A stretch of DNA of 35,182 nucleotides from an uncultured Bacteroidia bacterium (lineage in GTDB: Bacteria > Bacteroidota > Bacteroidia > Bacteroidales > Prolixibacteraceae). The stretch covers positions 1 through 35,182 of the forward strand of contig CAIYPA010000145.1 of NCBI GenBank assembly GCA_903927965.1. The letters run 5' to 3'. Below, piece by piece: positions 13,793-22,636 of this stretch. The notes under the pieces were generated by a model that had not been told where the DNA came from, made no database searches, and saw only the letters and a program-made list of their open reading frames with translations. Made by a program: the position numbers and the translations under genes. Positions within the stretch are counted from its first letter, which is position 1, and each line of letters starts with the position of its first letter.

Positions 13793-16462
13793 TCACCTCA
13801 CAGGCGTAATCCCCAACGTCACAATCTCGTTTGCCCTGATTTTAACCTGAACGGAGGTACCCTTCACAATCGGTTGATTTACATTGGCCAACGGCAATTC
13901 GACCAGGTTCAACCTACGAGCAGCACTGATTTCGGCAGGTGTGGAAAGATTGACGGTGGTCTCTTTTCCAAAAACTTCGGCAAGACGGATGATCAATTCA
14001 CCGCCATCTTCCGATTGTTTCATTCCCGAAAGGACAACCCCGGGAGCATCGACAGAGAAAAACGAAGCCTCTTCTGGACGTGTGGCATGAGCCTTGACCA
14101 ATGCCAAAGATGGTGGTTCGGCAGCATAAACCGGTACATTGAACTCGTCACCCTCTGCCCAAACGCCATTTTTCCAGTCGCCGGTATGCGGATAAAGGGC
14201 ATAGCTGATGTTGAATTTGCCTAGGTTTGGATAGAGGTCGGGATCGCCTGCCGAGCGCATCAACGTAATCCTCAGATTACCACTTGCATACGAATGGCCA
14301 TATTTGGTCTTGTTCAAAAGGGCAATCCCCTCCTTTCCATCGGTTACATCCACCCATTTCTGAGCCGGGACTTCCTGGCCAGTAACAATATCTGCTTTAA
14401 CCCCATAAGCATCGGTATGTTTCAGGTATGAAGGGGCTTCTTTCCCATTCATCATTCCGTCAACCGGCCTTTCAACAACGTTAAACGGAACCTGGCTATA
14501 AAATTTTGTATGGTCCATGGCCAATGGGAACACCGCCCTCAACATCGGGGAATCTGTCGAATCGCTCCCCGTTTCCAACCAATGGACTTCCATATCGTAG
14601 TCGATACGTGGGTAAGACTGATAGATGTAAGTCCGTTCGATGAACCGAGATTTCCCCCAGGTCATCACAGTCTCAACACAAGCCCTTACTGGACCAATCT
14701 CCACAACCTTTACACTTTCAACATTGGTAACTGCCTCTTCTTTAATGATTTTGTTGATGACCCATGACTTCATCCCACCCTTTTTATCCTCAAGGTACAT
14801 CCTTAGCTGATTCAACTGCCCATTCGGTTTTACAAACTCTTTCGAAGTACGCTTGTCATACAGGCTAATGATGTTGCCCGTTTTCAAATCAAATTTGACA
14901 ATAAAGAAATCAGTCTCGAAAGTATTTTCTTTGAAGGAGATCGCACCATTTACCTCACCCGGTTTTGTAACATCCACATAAAAAGTCTTGTAACCACCCG
15001 CAGGCATATTGTCAACAACAAACTGGACTTTTGAGGTATAACCCGGAGGGGTGGATTTTCCCCAGATGATCTGTGCCGGATAGCTTTTCCCGGAGGCATC
15101 CCTCAACAACACAGTTGGAACGGCCCCCTGACCTTTATCGAGTGGCTTGATTTTCTTTGAATCGTACGGATTGCCCCAGCTTGACAGTTTTGCAGTGACC
15201 GGTTCCTGATGCGAATAAACATTGGCTTCGACAAGGTTTTTCCTGCCAAAGGGTTGAAGGTTATAGGCAACAATGGGTTGTCCCAGATTTTTTTGAAAAT
15301 TCACTTCGTCGGCCATCTTGCGGAACCCCTTGTTGCGCAGTTCGGTTGTTTTCCGCAATACCTCACTGTAACGGCTAATGGCCTCCTTGTTGGCTTCATT
15401 GATAGCCGATCCTGGAAGAATATCATGGAACTGATTAAACGTGAGTGTTTTCCACAATTCCTGAAATTCTTCAGCTGGATATTTGCCGCCACCCAACCAA
15501 CAAAGGGTATTAAAAAATTCGCCCGCAAAAAGTGCGTTTTCACTGTTCCGGTTTCCTTCCTTGATCCCTGCAACGTTGGTATAACACCCTTCAAAAATAA
15601 ATTGCATCTCGCCCCTGTGAGTCGGACGCCCTTCCATCTCCTTTGACGATTTTTTGAAAAACTCACCGGCAGTTGTGAATTTAACAGCAGGGTAGCCAGG
15701 TGTTTTGTCCAATTGGTGGACCATGTCGATGTTGGCACGTGTGGGACCTCCGCCATGGTCTCCAACACCCGTTATCTGCAAGATTCTGTGCTTGTCGGGG
15801 GAAAATGTTTTAATTTCATCTTTTAAATTTTGGGTGATCTCACCATTGTAAGTATCATTGGCATAACATAATACCTTAGAAGAATCGGGGGCGACCCACC
15901 AAAATGTACCTACATAAGGTTTTGTCCGGTGGAAATAATAATAGTCACAACCAGCAAGTTTCAGGATCTGTGGCATTTGCGAAATATGCCCAAAGTTGTC
16001 GGGAAGCCACCCAATGTTGGCCATTTTGCCAAACCGGCTTTGGAAATATCGCTGTCCCAACAAAAAAGAGCGAGTGATCGCCTCGCCCGATGAAAGGTTC
16101 ATATCCCCTTCGGTCCACATACCACCTGCCAGCTCAAGCCTTCCTGACGTGACATATTTTTTCACCTGCTCAAGTAAAGGAGGGTCAACCATCTCGACAA
16201 AATTATAGACCGAAGCCTGACTTTGAAGCATCGTGAAATCGGGGAACTCGTCCATAAAGGCGACGGTTTGCCTTAGGTTGTCGTTGCACATCTGCATCGT
16301 TTCAGAATAAGTCCAAAGCCAATTCATGTCCATATGGGCATGGCCAATCACATGGATCGTATCGGCAAACACGGGTTTTGATTTGGCTTTTTGCGCGTAA
16401 CCATTTGAATAAATTCCTATTGTAACCATTACAATAAAGAAGGAAACCAGACTTTTCTTCAT
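13793..16462 (-). CDS. GH38 alpha-mannosidase, exported
   Basis: An 889-aa glycoside hydrolase family 38 enzyme that would remove alpha-linked mannose. A signal peptide (MKKSLVSFFIVMVTIGIYSN, then GYAQ) sends it across the inner membrane. The zinc site is visible as GHAHMDMNW (His43, Asp45), the nucleophile Asp155 sits in GWLPDNFGH, and the later zinc ligand His346 is in TFNQFHDILPGS. This is the full GH38 set. The middle helical and C-terminal beta domains are present, and length is normal. The ATG at 16462 is chosen because it begins the signal peptide; 16480 is the alternative. It follows the MFS transporter by 49 bp on the same strand, so uptake and hydrolysis appear co-transcribed. Linkage preference cannot be told. 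Confidence 0.93.
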   Translation of the reverse strand: MKKSLVSFFIVMVTIGIYSNGYAQKAKSKPVFADTIHVIGHAHMDMNWLWTYSETMQMCNDNLRQTVAFMDEFPDFTMLQSQASVYNFVEMVDPPLLEQVKKYVTSGRLELAGGMWTEGDMNLSSGEAITRSFLLGQRYFQSRFGKMANIGWLPDNFGHISQMPQILKLAGCDYYYFHRTKPYVGTFWWVAPDSSKVLCYANDTYNGEITQNLKDEIKTFSPDKHRILQITGVGDHGGGPTRANIDMVHQLDKTPGYPAVKFTTAGEFFKKSSKEMEGRPTHRGEMQFIFEGCYTNVAGIKEGNRNSENALFAGEFFNTLCWLGGGKYPAEEFQELWKTLTFNQFHDILPGSAINEANKEAISRYSEVLRKTTELRNKGFRKMADEVNFQKNLGQPIVAYNLQPFGRKNLVEANVYSHQEPVTAKLSSWGNPYDSKKIKPLDKGQGAVPTVLLRDASGKSYPAQIIWGKSTPPGYTSKVQFVVDNMPAGGYKTFYVDVTKPGEVNGAISFKENTFETDFFIVKFDLKTGNIISLYDKRTSKEFVKPNGQLNQLRMYLEDKKGGMKSWVINKIIKEEAVTNVESVKVVEIGPVRACVETVMTWGKSRFIERTYIYQSYPRIDYDMEVHWLETGSDSTDSPMLRAVFPLAMDHTKFYSQVPFNVVERPVDGMMNGKEAPSYLKHTDAYGVKADIVTGQEVPAQKWVDVTDGKEGIALLNKTKYGHSYASGNLRITLMRSAGDPDLYPNLGKFNISYALYPHTGDWKNGVWAEGDEFNVPVYAAEPPSLALVKAHATRPEEASFFSVDAPGVVLSGMKQSEDGGELIIRLAEVFGKETTVNLSTPAEISAARRLNLVELPLANVNQPIVKGTSVQVKIRANEIVTLGITPVR

Positions 16463-16511
16463 AGGATAATTTTTAATCATGATGAATAGGGCATTTCAAA
16501 TATCTTATTTC

Positions 16512-17777
16512 TTAATGTATCGATACTGGTTTCATTGTTGGTGCCATAAGGTGAACAGATACAACACCAAACAGGTACCCAAACGAAGCGATCACAAATG
16601 GGAAGACATATCCGTCAACCCCCGATTTGTTCAGGACATACCCGATGAGCAATGAAGTCAACATGCCAACGATCCCGCTGACTGTTGTGGCAAACCCAAT
16701 CACGGAACCAACTGCCGAACCGGGGAAAAGGTCGGAAGCCACGGTGAAAATATTTGCCGACCATGAGTTATGGGCAGCCGCAGCCAGGGCAATCAACGCC
16801 ACGCACCAGAAAAGGGAATCCAGGAAAGGGACCATCATAACCGGCAAGACAAGGATTGCACTGGTCAATAAGGTAATTTTTCGCGCAAAATTGGCAGTTT
16901 TTCCGATCCTCAACAACCATGATGACATGGCTCCACCTGCAAGTCCACCGCAATAGGCTATCATATAAATAGTTACCAAAGGCATTGCCAATCCTGCCAG
17001 GTTGATCCCAAATTTGGCATTCAGAAATTTCGCTCCCCAGAAAAGGTAGAAATACCAAACAGGGTCTGCAAACATTTTTCCAAGTGCCACAGCCCAGGTT
17101 TGCCTGTAACAAACAAGTTTTTTCCATGGAATGACCACCTTTTCCGAATAAATAGACCCCTCCCTGATGTAATCCAATTCGCCTTGGTTCACAAAACGGC
17201 TTTTGTCTGGGGTCCTGAAAACAATCAACCAGAGGATCAGCCACAGGAAACTCAATATACCGGAAAAGATAAAGACATACTGCCACGAAAAGAATAACAT
17301 CAAAATAATGGGAATGACCAATGGGGCAACGACTTGTCCGATATTGGAACCACCGTTGAACAATCCGGTTGCAAACGCCCTTTCTTTTGGTGGGAACCAC
17401 TCTGCTACGATTTTGATGCTTACCGGATAATTCGCAGCCTGCCCGATTCCCAACCCCATCCGTGCAAATGCAAAACCGACCCAGCTCCGGGCCAACGAAT
17501 GACATGTACTGGCCAGCCCCCAAAGTACGACAGCAAGTGTCATACCCCAACGGGTGCCAAGTTTGTCGATGACATAGCCCATGAAAAAAGTGCCGATTGC
17601 ATAGGTGAGCTGAAAGGCAAAAACAATGTAACCATACTCCTGTTCGTTCCAACCAAACGCGGCACCAAGGTTCGGGGCAAGAATCCCAATAATAACACGG
17701 TCAAAATAGTTGATTGTTGTTGACAGAAAAAGCATAGCCACGATGGCCCAGCGAAAGTTCGTTTTGGCAGTTAACAT
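16512..17777 (-). CDS. MFS transporter, anion:cation symporter type (ExuT-like)
   Basis: A 421-aa membrane protein with about 12 hydrophobic segments. Signatures are TTINYFDRVIIGILAPNL in the first membrane helix and RMGLGIGQAANYPVSIKIVA followed by EWFPPKERAFATGLFNGGSN. These are typical of the ACS family (hexuronate and related sugar-acid transporters such as ExuT). It is the first gene of an operon with the GH38 alpha-mannosidase 49 bp downstream, and shares a 251-bp divergent promoter region with the second GH38 gene. The substrate is probably a monosaccharide or sugar acid released by these enzymes; the exact compound cannot be read. The locus lacks SusC/SusD, so this is the only visible sugar importer. 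Confidence 0.88.
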   Translation of the reverse strand: MLTAKTNFRWAIVAMLFLSTTINYFDRVIIGILAPNLGAAFGWNEQEYGYIVFAFQLTYAIGTFFMGYVIDKLGTRWGMTLAVVLWGLASTCHSLARSWVGFAFARMGLGIGQAANYPVSIKIVAEWFPPKERAFATGLFNGGSNIGQVVAPLVIPIILMLFFSWQYVFIFSGILSFLWLILWLIVFRTPDKSRFVNQGELDYIREGSIYSEKVVIPWKKLVCYRQTWAVALGKMFADPVWYFYLFWGAKFLNAKFGINLAGLAMPLVTIYMIAYCGGLAGGAMSSWLLRIGKTANFARKITLLTSAILVLPVMMVPFLDSLFWCVALIALAAAAHNSWSANIFTVASDLFPGSAVGSVIGFATTVSGIVGMLTSLLIGYVLNKSGVDGYVFPFVIASFGYLFGVVSVHLMAPTMKPVSIH

Positions 17778-17883
17778 TATTTTATCCTATTTTTAAGGTT
17801 GTTTGTTGGGAAATATTCATCCGATCAGTTATTTGTGTTTGCAGGATGTTAACTGGTGAACAATTTTAACGATTCCTGTTAAA

Positions 17884-17917
17884 CAAAAATAGGAAATAAA
17901 AGCCATTACCGCTTCAA
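17884..17917 (-). promoter_or_regulatory. Possible promoter of the MFS-GH38 operon
   Basis: TATTTTTG on the minus strand (17884-17891) fits TAnnTTTG. A TTG at 17915-17917 lies 23 nt upstream, slightly more than the usual 19-21. The leader would be about 100 nt. Confidence 0.3.
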
Positions 17918-17981
17918 TCTCATTTTTAAATTGAACTTAATTTCGTGCAAGGAATTCGACAAACTGTTTTGCCAAATTCAT

Positions 17982-17989
17982 TACTTTCG
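17982..17989 (+). promoter_or_regulatory. Possible -7 box of the second GH38 gene
   Basis: TACTTTCG differs from TAnnTTTG at one position and lies 39 nt before the ATG at 18029. No well-placed -33 element is seen. It would form a divergent pair with the promoter proposed at 17884. Confidence 0.3.
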
Positions 17990-18028
17990 TAACTGTCATT
18001 CAAACCTATAAATGTTAAAATATTTCAA

Positions 18029-20704
18029 ATGAAAACATGCAATGCTTTTGGCCGGAAGTGGCACATTATAATCTCAGCTTGTTTGATGATTGGAACTGCT
18101 TTCCCTGTTATAGGGCAACCGAAGGGTTCGGTAAAGGGTGGTGATTATTCCTATTTTAAAGGTGGAACCATCAGTGTAATCCCCTCCTCGCATCAGGATA
18201 TTGCCTGGATGGACAGCATTGGCAAATGTATCGAATTTCGCGACCTGAAAATGATCACCCCTGCACTGGAACGGCTTAAAAAGAATGCCCAATTCAAATT
18301 TTCTGTCGAAGATGGGTTGAGCCTCCGCGAATACCTGCAACGCCATCCAGGATCGATTGAAGAAATCCTTAAATACACCAAAGAGGGACGGCTTGAATGG
18401 GGAGCCACCTATAAACAACCCTACGAGTCGATGTACAGCGGGGAATCCTTGATCCGTCAGGCTTATCTTGGTCGCAAATGGCTCAAAAAGACGTTGCCCG
18501 GATGCGATTTCAAAACCTATTGGAATGAGGATGTCCCCGGAAGGTCGTTGCAAATGGCACAGATCCTTGCTAAATCAGGTATTCCTTATATGCAGTTCAG
18601 CCGTCACCAACCCGGCATCTACAATTGGTATAGTCCAGATGGCAGTTATATAACATGCTATACTCCTGGTCAATATGATGAAGTAGGAATTCCGGTGCGT
18701 CGTGCTGAAACCAACATCGATTCGCTTACCACAGCGTTTTCAACGATGTTGATTGACTGGAACAGCTATTTCAAGAAGTGGAAAATAACACCTGAATTTC
18801 CGTTTCTATACTCTCACGACTTTGCCACACCGCCCGATTACGATGCCTTTTTTAACGACTGGAATTCCAAATCCGCAGCTTTAAACCGTCCAAAAATCAA
18901 GTATTCAACAGGAACAGAATTTATGGAAGCAGTCACCAAAGAGAATCCGAATTTTGACAAAATTATGGGCGAACGTCCCGATGTGTGGTTGTATATCCAT
19001 GGCCCATCACACCAAAGGGCACTCAAGGCATCGAGGGAAGGATCCCGTTTATTGATAGATGCCGAAAAATTCGCCACTTTTGATGCACTTCAGGCAGGAT
19101 CGTTCAAGAATTATCCCCAGACAGCTTTTACCACTGCATGGGAAAGTGCGATTTATCCGGACCATGGATGGGGTGGCAAGCATGGCGATCTCACCGATAG
19201 GGCTTTCCGTACATCCTTTGAGAAAGCCCATTCGATTGCCTCCGAAATTGTCAGCACTTCTATGAACCATATTGCTTCGCGGATCCATTTTACCAAGCCC
19301 GCAATTCCTATTGTCGTATTTAATTCCTTGTCGTGGGAACGGACCGATATCGTTAAATTTACACTTGATGTTGAGGGCAATGAACTCAATTCGTTCAGGT
19401 TGGTGGACGAAAAGGGGGTCGAAATCCCTTACCAGCTGATCGATGAGCATCAGGTTTCGGGAAAGAAAGATGAAGTGCTCACCTTTCTGTTTGTGGCACA
19501 AAAAGTGCCTTCGGTAGGTTACAAGACCTATTACCTCGAAAAAGGTCAGCCAACAAAAATTCCACTTAGCAACCTGGCAAATAACACAGTTTGTGAAAAT
19601 CAATTCTATAAAGTTGAGTTCGCAAATGGTGGCATTAAATCATTATACGATAAAGAGTTATCTGTGAACATACTGAAAACGGATAAATTTCTGGGTGCTG
19701 AATTGTTTACAATGCAATCGGTCGGCAATGGGGCTGGCGAATTTACCGATGTACAACTGCCAACAATGGAAGGATTTGAAAAACTCAGTTCCTATAATCA
19801 GCCTTGGAGCCTTATTTCCAGCGGCCCCATCCGCGATGTTTACCAGTTTGTCAAGGAGATCAACCATGTAACGGTTGAGCAACAGGTTATTCTGTACAAA
19901 ACCATCAAGCGGATTGATATCCATGTTGACCTGAAGGGGTTTGACGGCACGCGTTACCGCGAGTTTAGGTTGGCATTTCCTGTTAATCAGGTCAAATCGG
20001 AAGTAGCCTATGAAGTTCCGATGGGCGTGGTTCGGGTTGGGAAAGACGAGATTGCCGGTGCTGCCGGCTTTTCTAAGCAATCACAGATTTACGATACACC
20101 ATGCGCCCTTGTCCATCCACGTGAGGTTCAGGATTGGTTTTCGGCTTCTGATGGCAAAACGGGGATTACGATCAGTTCAGATGTGGCGGTATTCGATTAT
20201 ATCGATCCAACAACCAACCATGCCGGAAATACAATCCTTCAGCCAATCCTGCTTGCCAGCCGTAAGAGCTGCCATGGCGAAGGGAACTATTACCTCCAAC
20301 CGGGTGACCACACCTATAATTTTTCAATTTACTCACATTCAGGTGATTGGAAAAACGGTTACCGAATGGGTACTCAATCGAACCAGCCATTGAAAGCAAT
20401 CACAGTCAGTTCAAAACAAGTCAACCCTAGGATGCCTGAATCACAAAGCTTTATATCGATCGGAAACAATAACCTGATGATCAGTACCGTAAAAAAAGGC
20501 GATGATGACGACCAGGTTGTTGTGCGCTTTTATGATGTGGAAGGGAAAGACGCAGAGGCAAAAATTTCGATATTTAGGCCCTTTCAGACGGCAGAGAAAA
20601 CCAATATGATCGAAGAAGAGGGTAAAACAATTCCCGGAGTCGGTACTACCCTAGGTTTTAAGGTTGGGCATTATGCGATCGAAACTGTAAAACTAAAATT
20701 CTAA
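18029..20704 (+). CDS. Diverged GH38-type glycoside hydrolase, exported
   Basis: An 891-aa protein with a signal peptide in the first 30 residues (ending VIGQ). The zinc motif is SSHQDIAW (His55, Asp57), a variant of the usual HxHxDxxW in which the first His is Ser. The nucleophile position is probably Asp168 in YWNEDVPGRS, replacing the usual PDxFG. A candidate last zinc ligand lies in the DHGWGGKHGD segment. The C-terminal beta domain (HSGDWKNGYR near 770) resembles the HTGDWKNGVW of the other GH38, supporting shared ancestry. It is transcribed away from the MFS-GH38 operon. The altered active-site motifs suggest a different substrate. GH38 superfamily membership is strong; mannosidase activity is not proven. 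Confidence 0.8.
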   Translation: MKTCNAFGRKWHIIISACLMIGTAFPVIGQPKGSVKGGDYSYFKGGTISVIPSSHQDIAWMDSIGKCIEFRDLKMITPALERLKKNAQFKFSVEDGLSLREYLQRHPGSIEEILKYTKEGRLEWGATYKQPYESMYSGESLIRQAYLGRKWLKKTLPGCDFKTYWNEDVPGRSLQMAQILAKSGIPYMQFSRHQPGIYNWYSPDGSYITCYTPGQYDEVGIPVRRAETNIDSLTTAFSTMLIDWNSYFKKWKITPEFPFLYSHDFATPPDYDAFFNDWNSKSAALNRPKIKYSTGTEFMEAVTKENPNFDKIMGERPDVWLYIHGPSHQRALKASREGSRLLIDAEKFATFDALQAGSFKNYPQTAFTTAWESAIYPDHGWGGKHGDLTDRAFRTSFEKAHSIASEIVSTSMNHIASRIHFTKPAIPIVVFNSLSWERTDIVKFTLDVEGNELNSFRLVDEKGVEIPYQLIDEHQVSGKKDEVLTFLFVAQKVPSVGYKTYYLEKGQPTKIPLSNLANNTVCENQFYKVEFANGGIKSLYDKELSVNILKTDKFLGAELFTMQSVGNGAGEFTDVQLPTMEGFEKLSSYNQPWSLISSGPIRDVYQFVKEINHVTVEQQVILYKTIKRIDIHVDLKGFDGTRYREFRLAFPVNQVKSEVAYEVPMGVVRVGKDEIAGAAGFSKQSQIYDTPCALVHPREVQDWFSASDGKTGITISSDVAVFDYIDPTTNHAGNTILQPILLASRKSCHGEGNYYLQPGDHTYNFSIYSHSGDWKNGYRMGTQSNQPLKAITVSSKQVNPRMPESQSFISIGNNNLMISTVKKGDDDDQVVVRFYDVEGKDAEAKISIFRPFQTAEKTNMIEEEGKTIPGVGTTLGFKVGHYAIETVKLKF

Positions 20705-20710
20705 AAATTG

Positions 20711-20812
20711 AAAAGGATGAAACCGGGCGGCTTCATCCTTTTACTAAAACTAACCAAACTAACTAACCTAACTAAACCTAAACTTATGAAAAAAATGTAG
20801 TACAAATGTAAC
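20711..20812. repeat. Hairpin plus AACCTA-leader element, copy 1
   Basis: A stem 20711-20721/20732-20742 (AAAAGGATGAA with its complement), an A-C mismatch, a CC/GG pair and a GGGC loop are followed by degenerate CTAAC/AACCTA units and then ATGAAAAAAATGTAGTACAA at 20786. Only the codons M K K M precede a stop. Copy 2 at 26567 has the same parts. Read on the minus strand it is a good terminator for the DUF1349-like gene (stem followed by TTTTCAATTTTT). Confidence 0.7.
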
Positions 20813-20879
20813 CGCCTTAAAACACTCTTCCAAATTTTTAAAGTTAAAGAATTGTAAAAAAATTGAAAATTTTGGACTA

Positions 20880-21602
20880 TTATTTCCAAAGTTGTAGCGA
20901 TGCAAATCTGGCAGTAGTATAATCATTTGATTGATGAGAAGTTACAGCCAAACCGACAAACAGTTCATTGGCCATTTTTAATGTAAAAGAGGAATAATGG
21001 ACCCATGTTTTGTTGTCGTTGCTAAAAAATGAATCAAAAATGTCACCCTGGCGTTTCATCCTTATGTATGTGTTGGGAAAATTGACCTTACATTCAACCT
21101 TTTCAACGGCATCCGCGGGATAAATTGCCTTCATGTCGCCTGTCTTCACCATCCGGTACTGGAACTCGCACCCACCATTGTTTTTATTCCTTGCCCTATT
21201 GTCTGGAAATACCTGATAGTAAACGTGTGGGCTATCATCACTCAGATCTTCACGTGCCATAATCCCGGCTTTGGTATAAGTATGTGCGGCACTCAGTCCC
21301 AAAATCTGAACACTGATGTCGAAATCGCCTATGAGTTTCTTGTAGCCAAAATGGAACTCATCGTGTTTTCCCCAAACATCAGCACCTCCGGCAATGATTT
21401 TTAATTCGTTACCTGTAATTTCGGCTGATCCAGTTTTTGTCGTTTTGCCAATATCAGCTTGTTTTAGGCTTTTCAGCGAAATAGATTTGCCTTTTGCTGC
21501 AAGGGAGTTGTCATTTTTTTGGGCTGAAGCGAATTGTACGGTTCCTGGAACCAGCATTAGCATTGTTAAAAAGATCAGGAATACCGTCTTTTTTTTGTTC
21601 AT
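20880..21602 (-). CDS. Secreted DUF1349-like concanavalin-fold protein
   Basis: A 240-aa protein with a signal peptide (MNKKKTVFLIFLTMLMLVPG and on to FASAQ). The body has the beta-sandwich pattern of the DUF1349 family: FHFGYKKLIGDFDISVQILG, KAGIMAREDLSDDSPHVYYQ, a YIRMKRQGDIFDSFFSNDNK segment and a closing FVGLAVTSHQ strand. Such proteins resemble laminin-G/concanavalin lectin folds, may bind carbohydrate, and are sometimes attached to glycosidases. No catalytic residues are recognised. It begins 39 bp after the GH26 mannanase stop, on the same strand, and is probably the last gene of the sensory-mannanase operon. Downstream is a strong hairpin at 20711-20742. Confidence 0.72.
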   Translation of the reverse strand: MNKKKTVFLIFLTMLMLVPGTVQFASAQKNDNSLAAKGKSISLKSLKQADIGKTTKTGSAEITGNELKIIAGGADVWGKHDEFHFGYKKLIGDFDISVQILGLSAAHTYTKAGIMAREDLSDDSPHVYYQVFPDNRARNKNNGGCEFQYRMVKTGDMKAIYPADAVEKVECKVNFPNTYIRMKRQGDIFDSFFSNDNKTWVHYSSFTLKMANELFVGLAVTSHQSNDYTTARFASLQLWK

Positions 21603-21641
21603 TGTAATTGATTTAGAAGTGAAATTATTTAATAAATGAAA

Positions 21642-22634
21642 TTATTTAAGACCATATTTAGCCATGATATTTGGTACTTCATCGAGAGTGATCACCAATT
21701 CATGATCATACACCTTTTTGAGGTAGGTCTTGTCAACCTTTTCCAGCCAGGAGGTATGCCATTCCATCCACCAGGACCAAATAATCCCCTCACTAATACA
21801 TTTGTCAGGGTCAGGTGGTATTCCACATTCGTGGTAAGCTATAGGAAATTTGTCACCAATGATCGATTTAACTTTGTTGAACATCTCCGGTTGTGGACCA
21901 TCACCCTTCTCATAAGTATCGGCACCTGCAATATCCACATATTGGTCACCGGGATACCAGTCAGGGTTTGGCTGGCCGGTATAGCATAGTACCCAGATCA
22001 GGTTATTTAGTTTTCGTTCTTTCACTAAGTAATCAAACATAGTAATCCACAACCTTTTAAACTTTTCCGGTCCCTGTTTGCCCCACCAAAACCAGTTGCC
22101 GTTCAATTCATGAAAGGGCCGCCACAGTATAGGTACGTTGGCATTCCTTAGATGCTCAAGCAAATCACCCTTAATCTTCAGTTCAGACCAAAAAGCTTTG
22201 TACTGAACAGAACCTTCAATAAAACAACTGTCAATATCAATTGCTTTTTTACTTGATTCGTAACCTTCTCCCTTCCCCGGGGCTCCCCAATGCCACATAA
22301 TTGTTGGGATTCCCCCTGCTTTCCACCAGTCGATTGCCTTTTGTACTTCATTCGCATTATCATTCTGTTTGATAAAATCCATCCCTTTGATGGCCGGTTG
22401 CTTTCCTGTTACCGTTTTCAGATAACTGAATTCATCAATTCCCCAGGGCGAGTCTTGCTGGCCTGAAAGGATCTTTTTACCCTTTAAATCTAAAAGATAC
22501 TTGTACAAAGCAACTGCCTCCTTCGAAGGAACCGGTGTACAAAGCAAACCATTACGGGCAGTTGTTCCAATTTGTGCGAATACGATAACAACATTAACCA
22601 GCAATAGGCCTGAAAAAACAATTAATCTCCTCAT
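21642..22634 (-). CDS. GH26 beta-mannanase, secreted
   Basis: A 330-aa glycoside hydrolase family 26 enzyme, expected to cut beta-1,4-mannan chains. A signal peptide occupies the first 20 residues (ending VFAQ). The acid/base Glu176 lies in PILWRPFHELNGNWFWWG and the nucleophile Glu269 in FPIAYHECGIPPDP; both are diagnostic for GH26 of clan GH-A. The N-terminal SGQQDSPWGIDEF and the MWHWGAPG substrate-site strand are also typical. Length is normal for a single domain. The start codon follows the stop of the REC-histidine kinase by 2 nt, so it is very likely co-transcribed with the sensor genes. This is unusual for a Bacteroidota mannanase, which normally sits in a SusC/D locus. Confidence 0.92.
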   Translation of the reverse strand: MRRLIVFSGLLLVNVVIVFAQIGTTARNGLLCTPVPSKEAVALYKYLLDLKGKKILSGQQDSPWGIDEFSYLKTVTGKQPAIKGMDFIKQNDNANEVQKAIDWWKAGGIPTIMWHWGAPGKGEGYESSKKAIDIDSCFIEGSVQYKAFWSELKIKGDLLEHLRNANVPILWRPFHELNGNWFWWGKQGPEKFKRLWITMFDYLVKERKLNNLIWVLCYTGQPNPDWYPGDQYVDIAGADTYEKGDGPQPEMFNKVKSIIGDKFPIAYHECGIPPDPDKCISEGIIWSWWMEWHTSWLEKVDKTYLKKVYDHELVITLDEVPNIMAKYGLK

Positions 22635-22636
22635 TG

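Noticed and set aside
16768-17652. A 294-codon frame within the MFS gene, other frame
   Set aside because: Same strand, overlapping the transporter; product is rich in Cys, Trp and His with no plausible fold, so it is a frame shadow.
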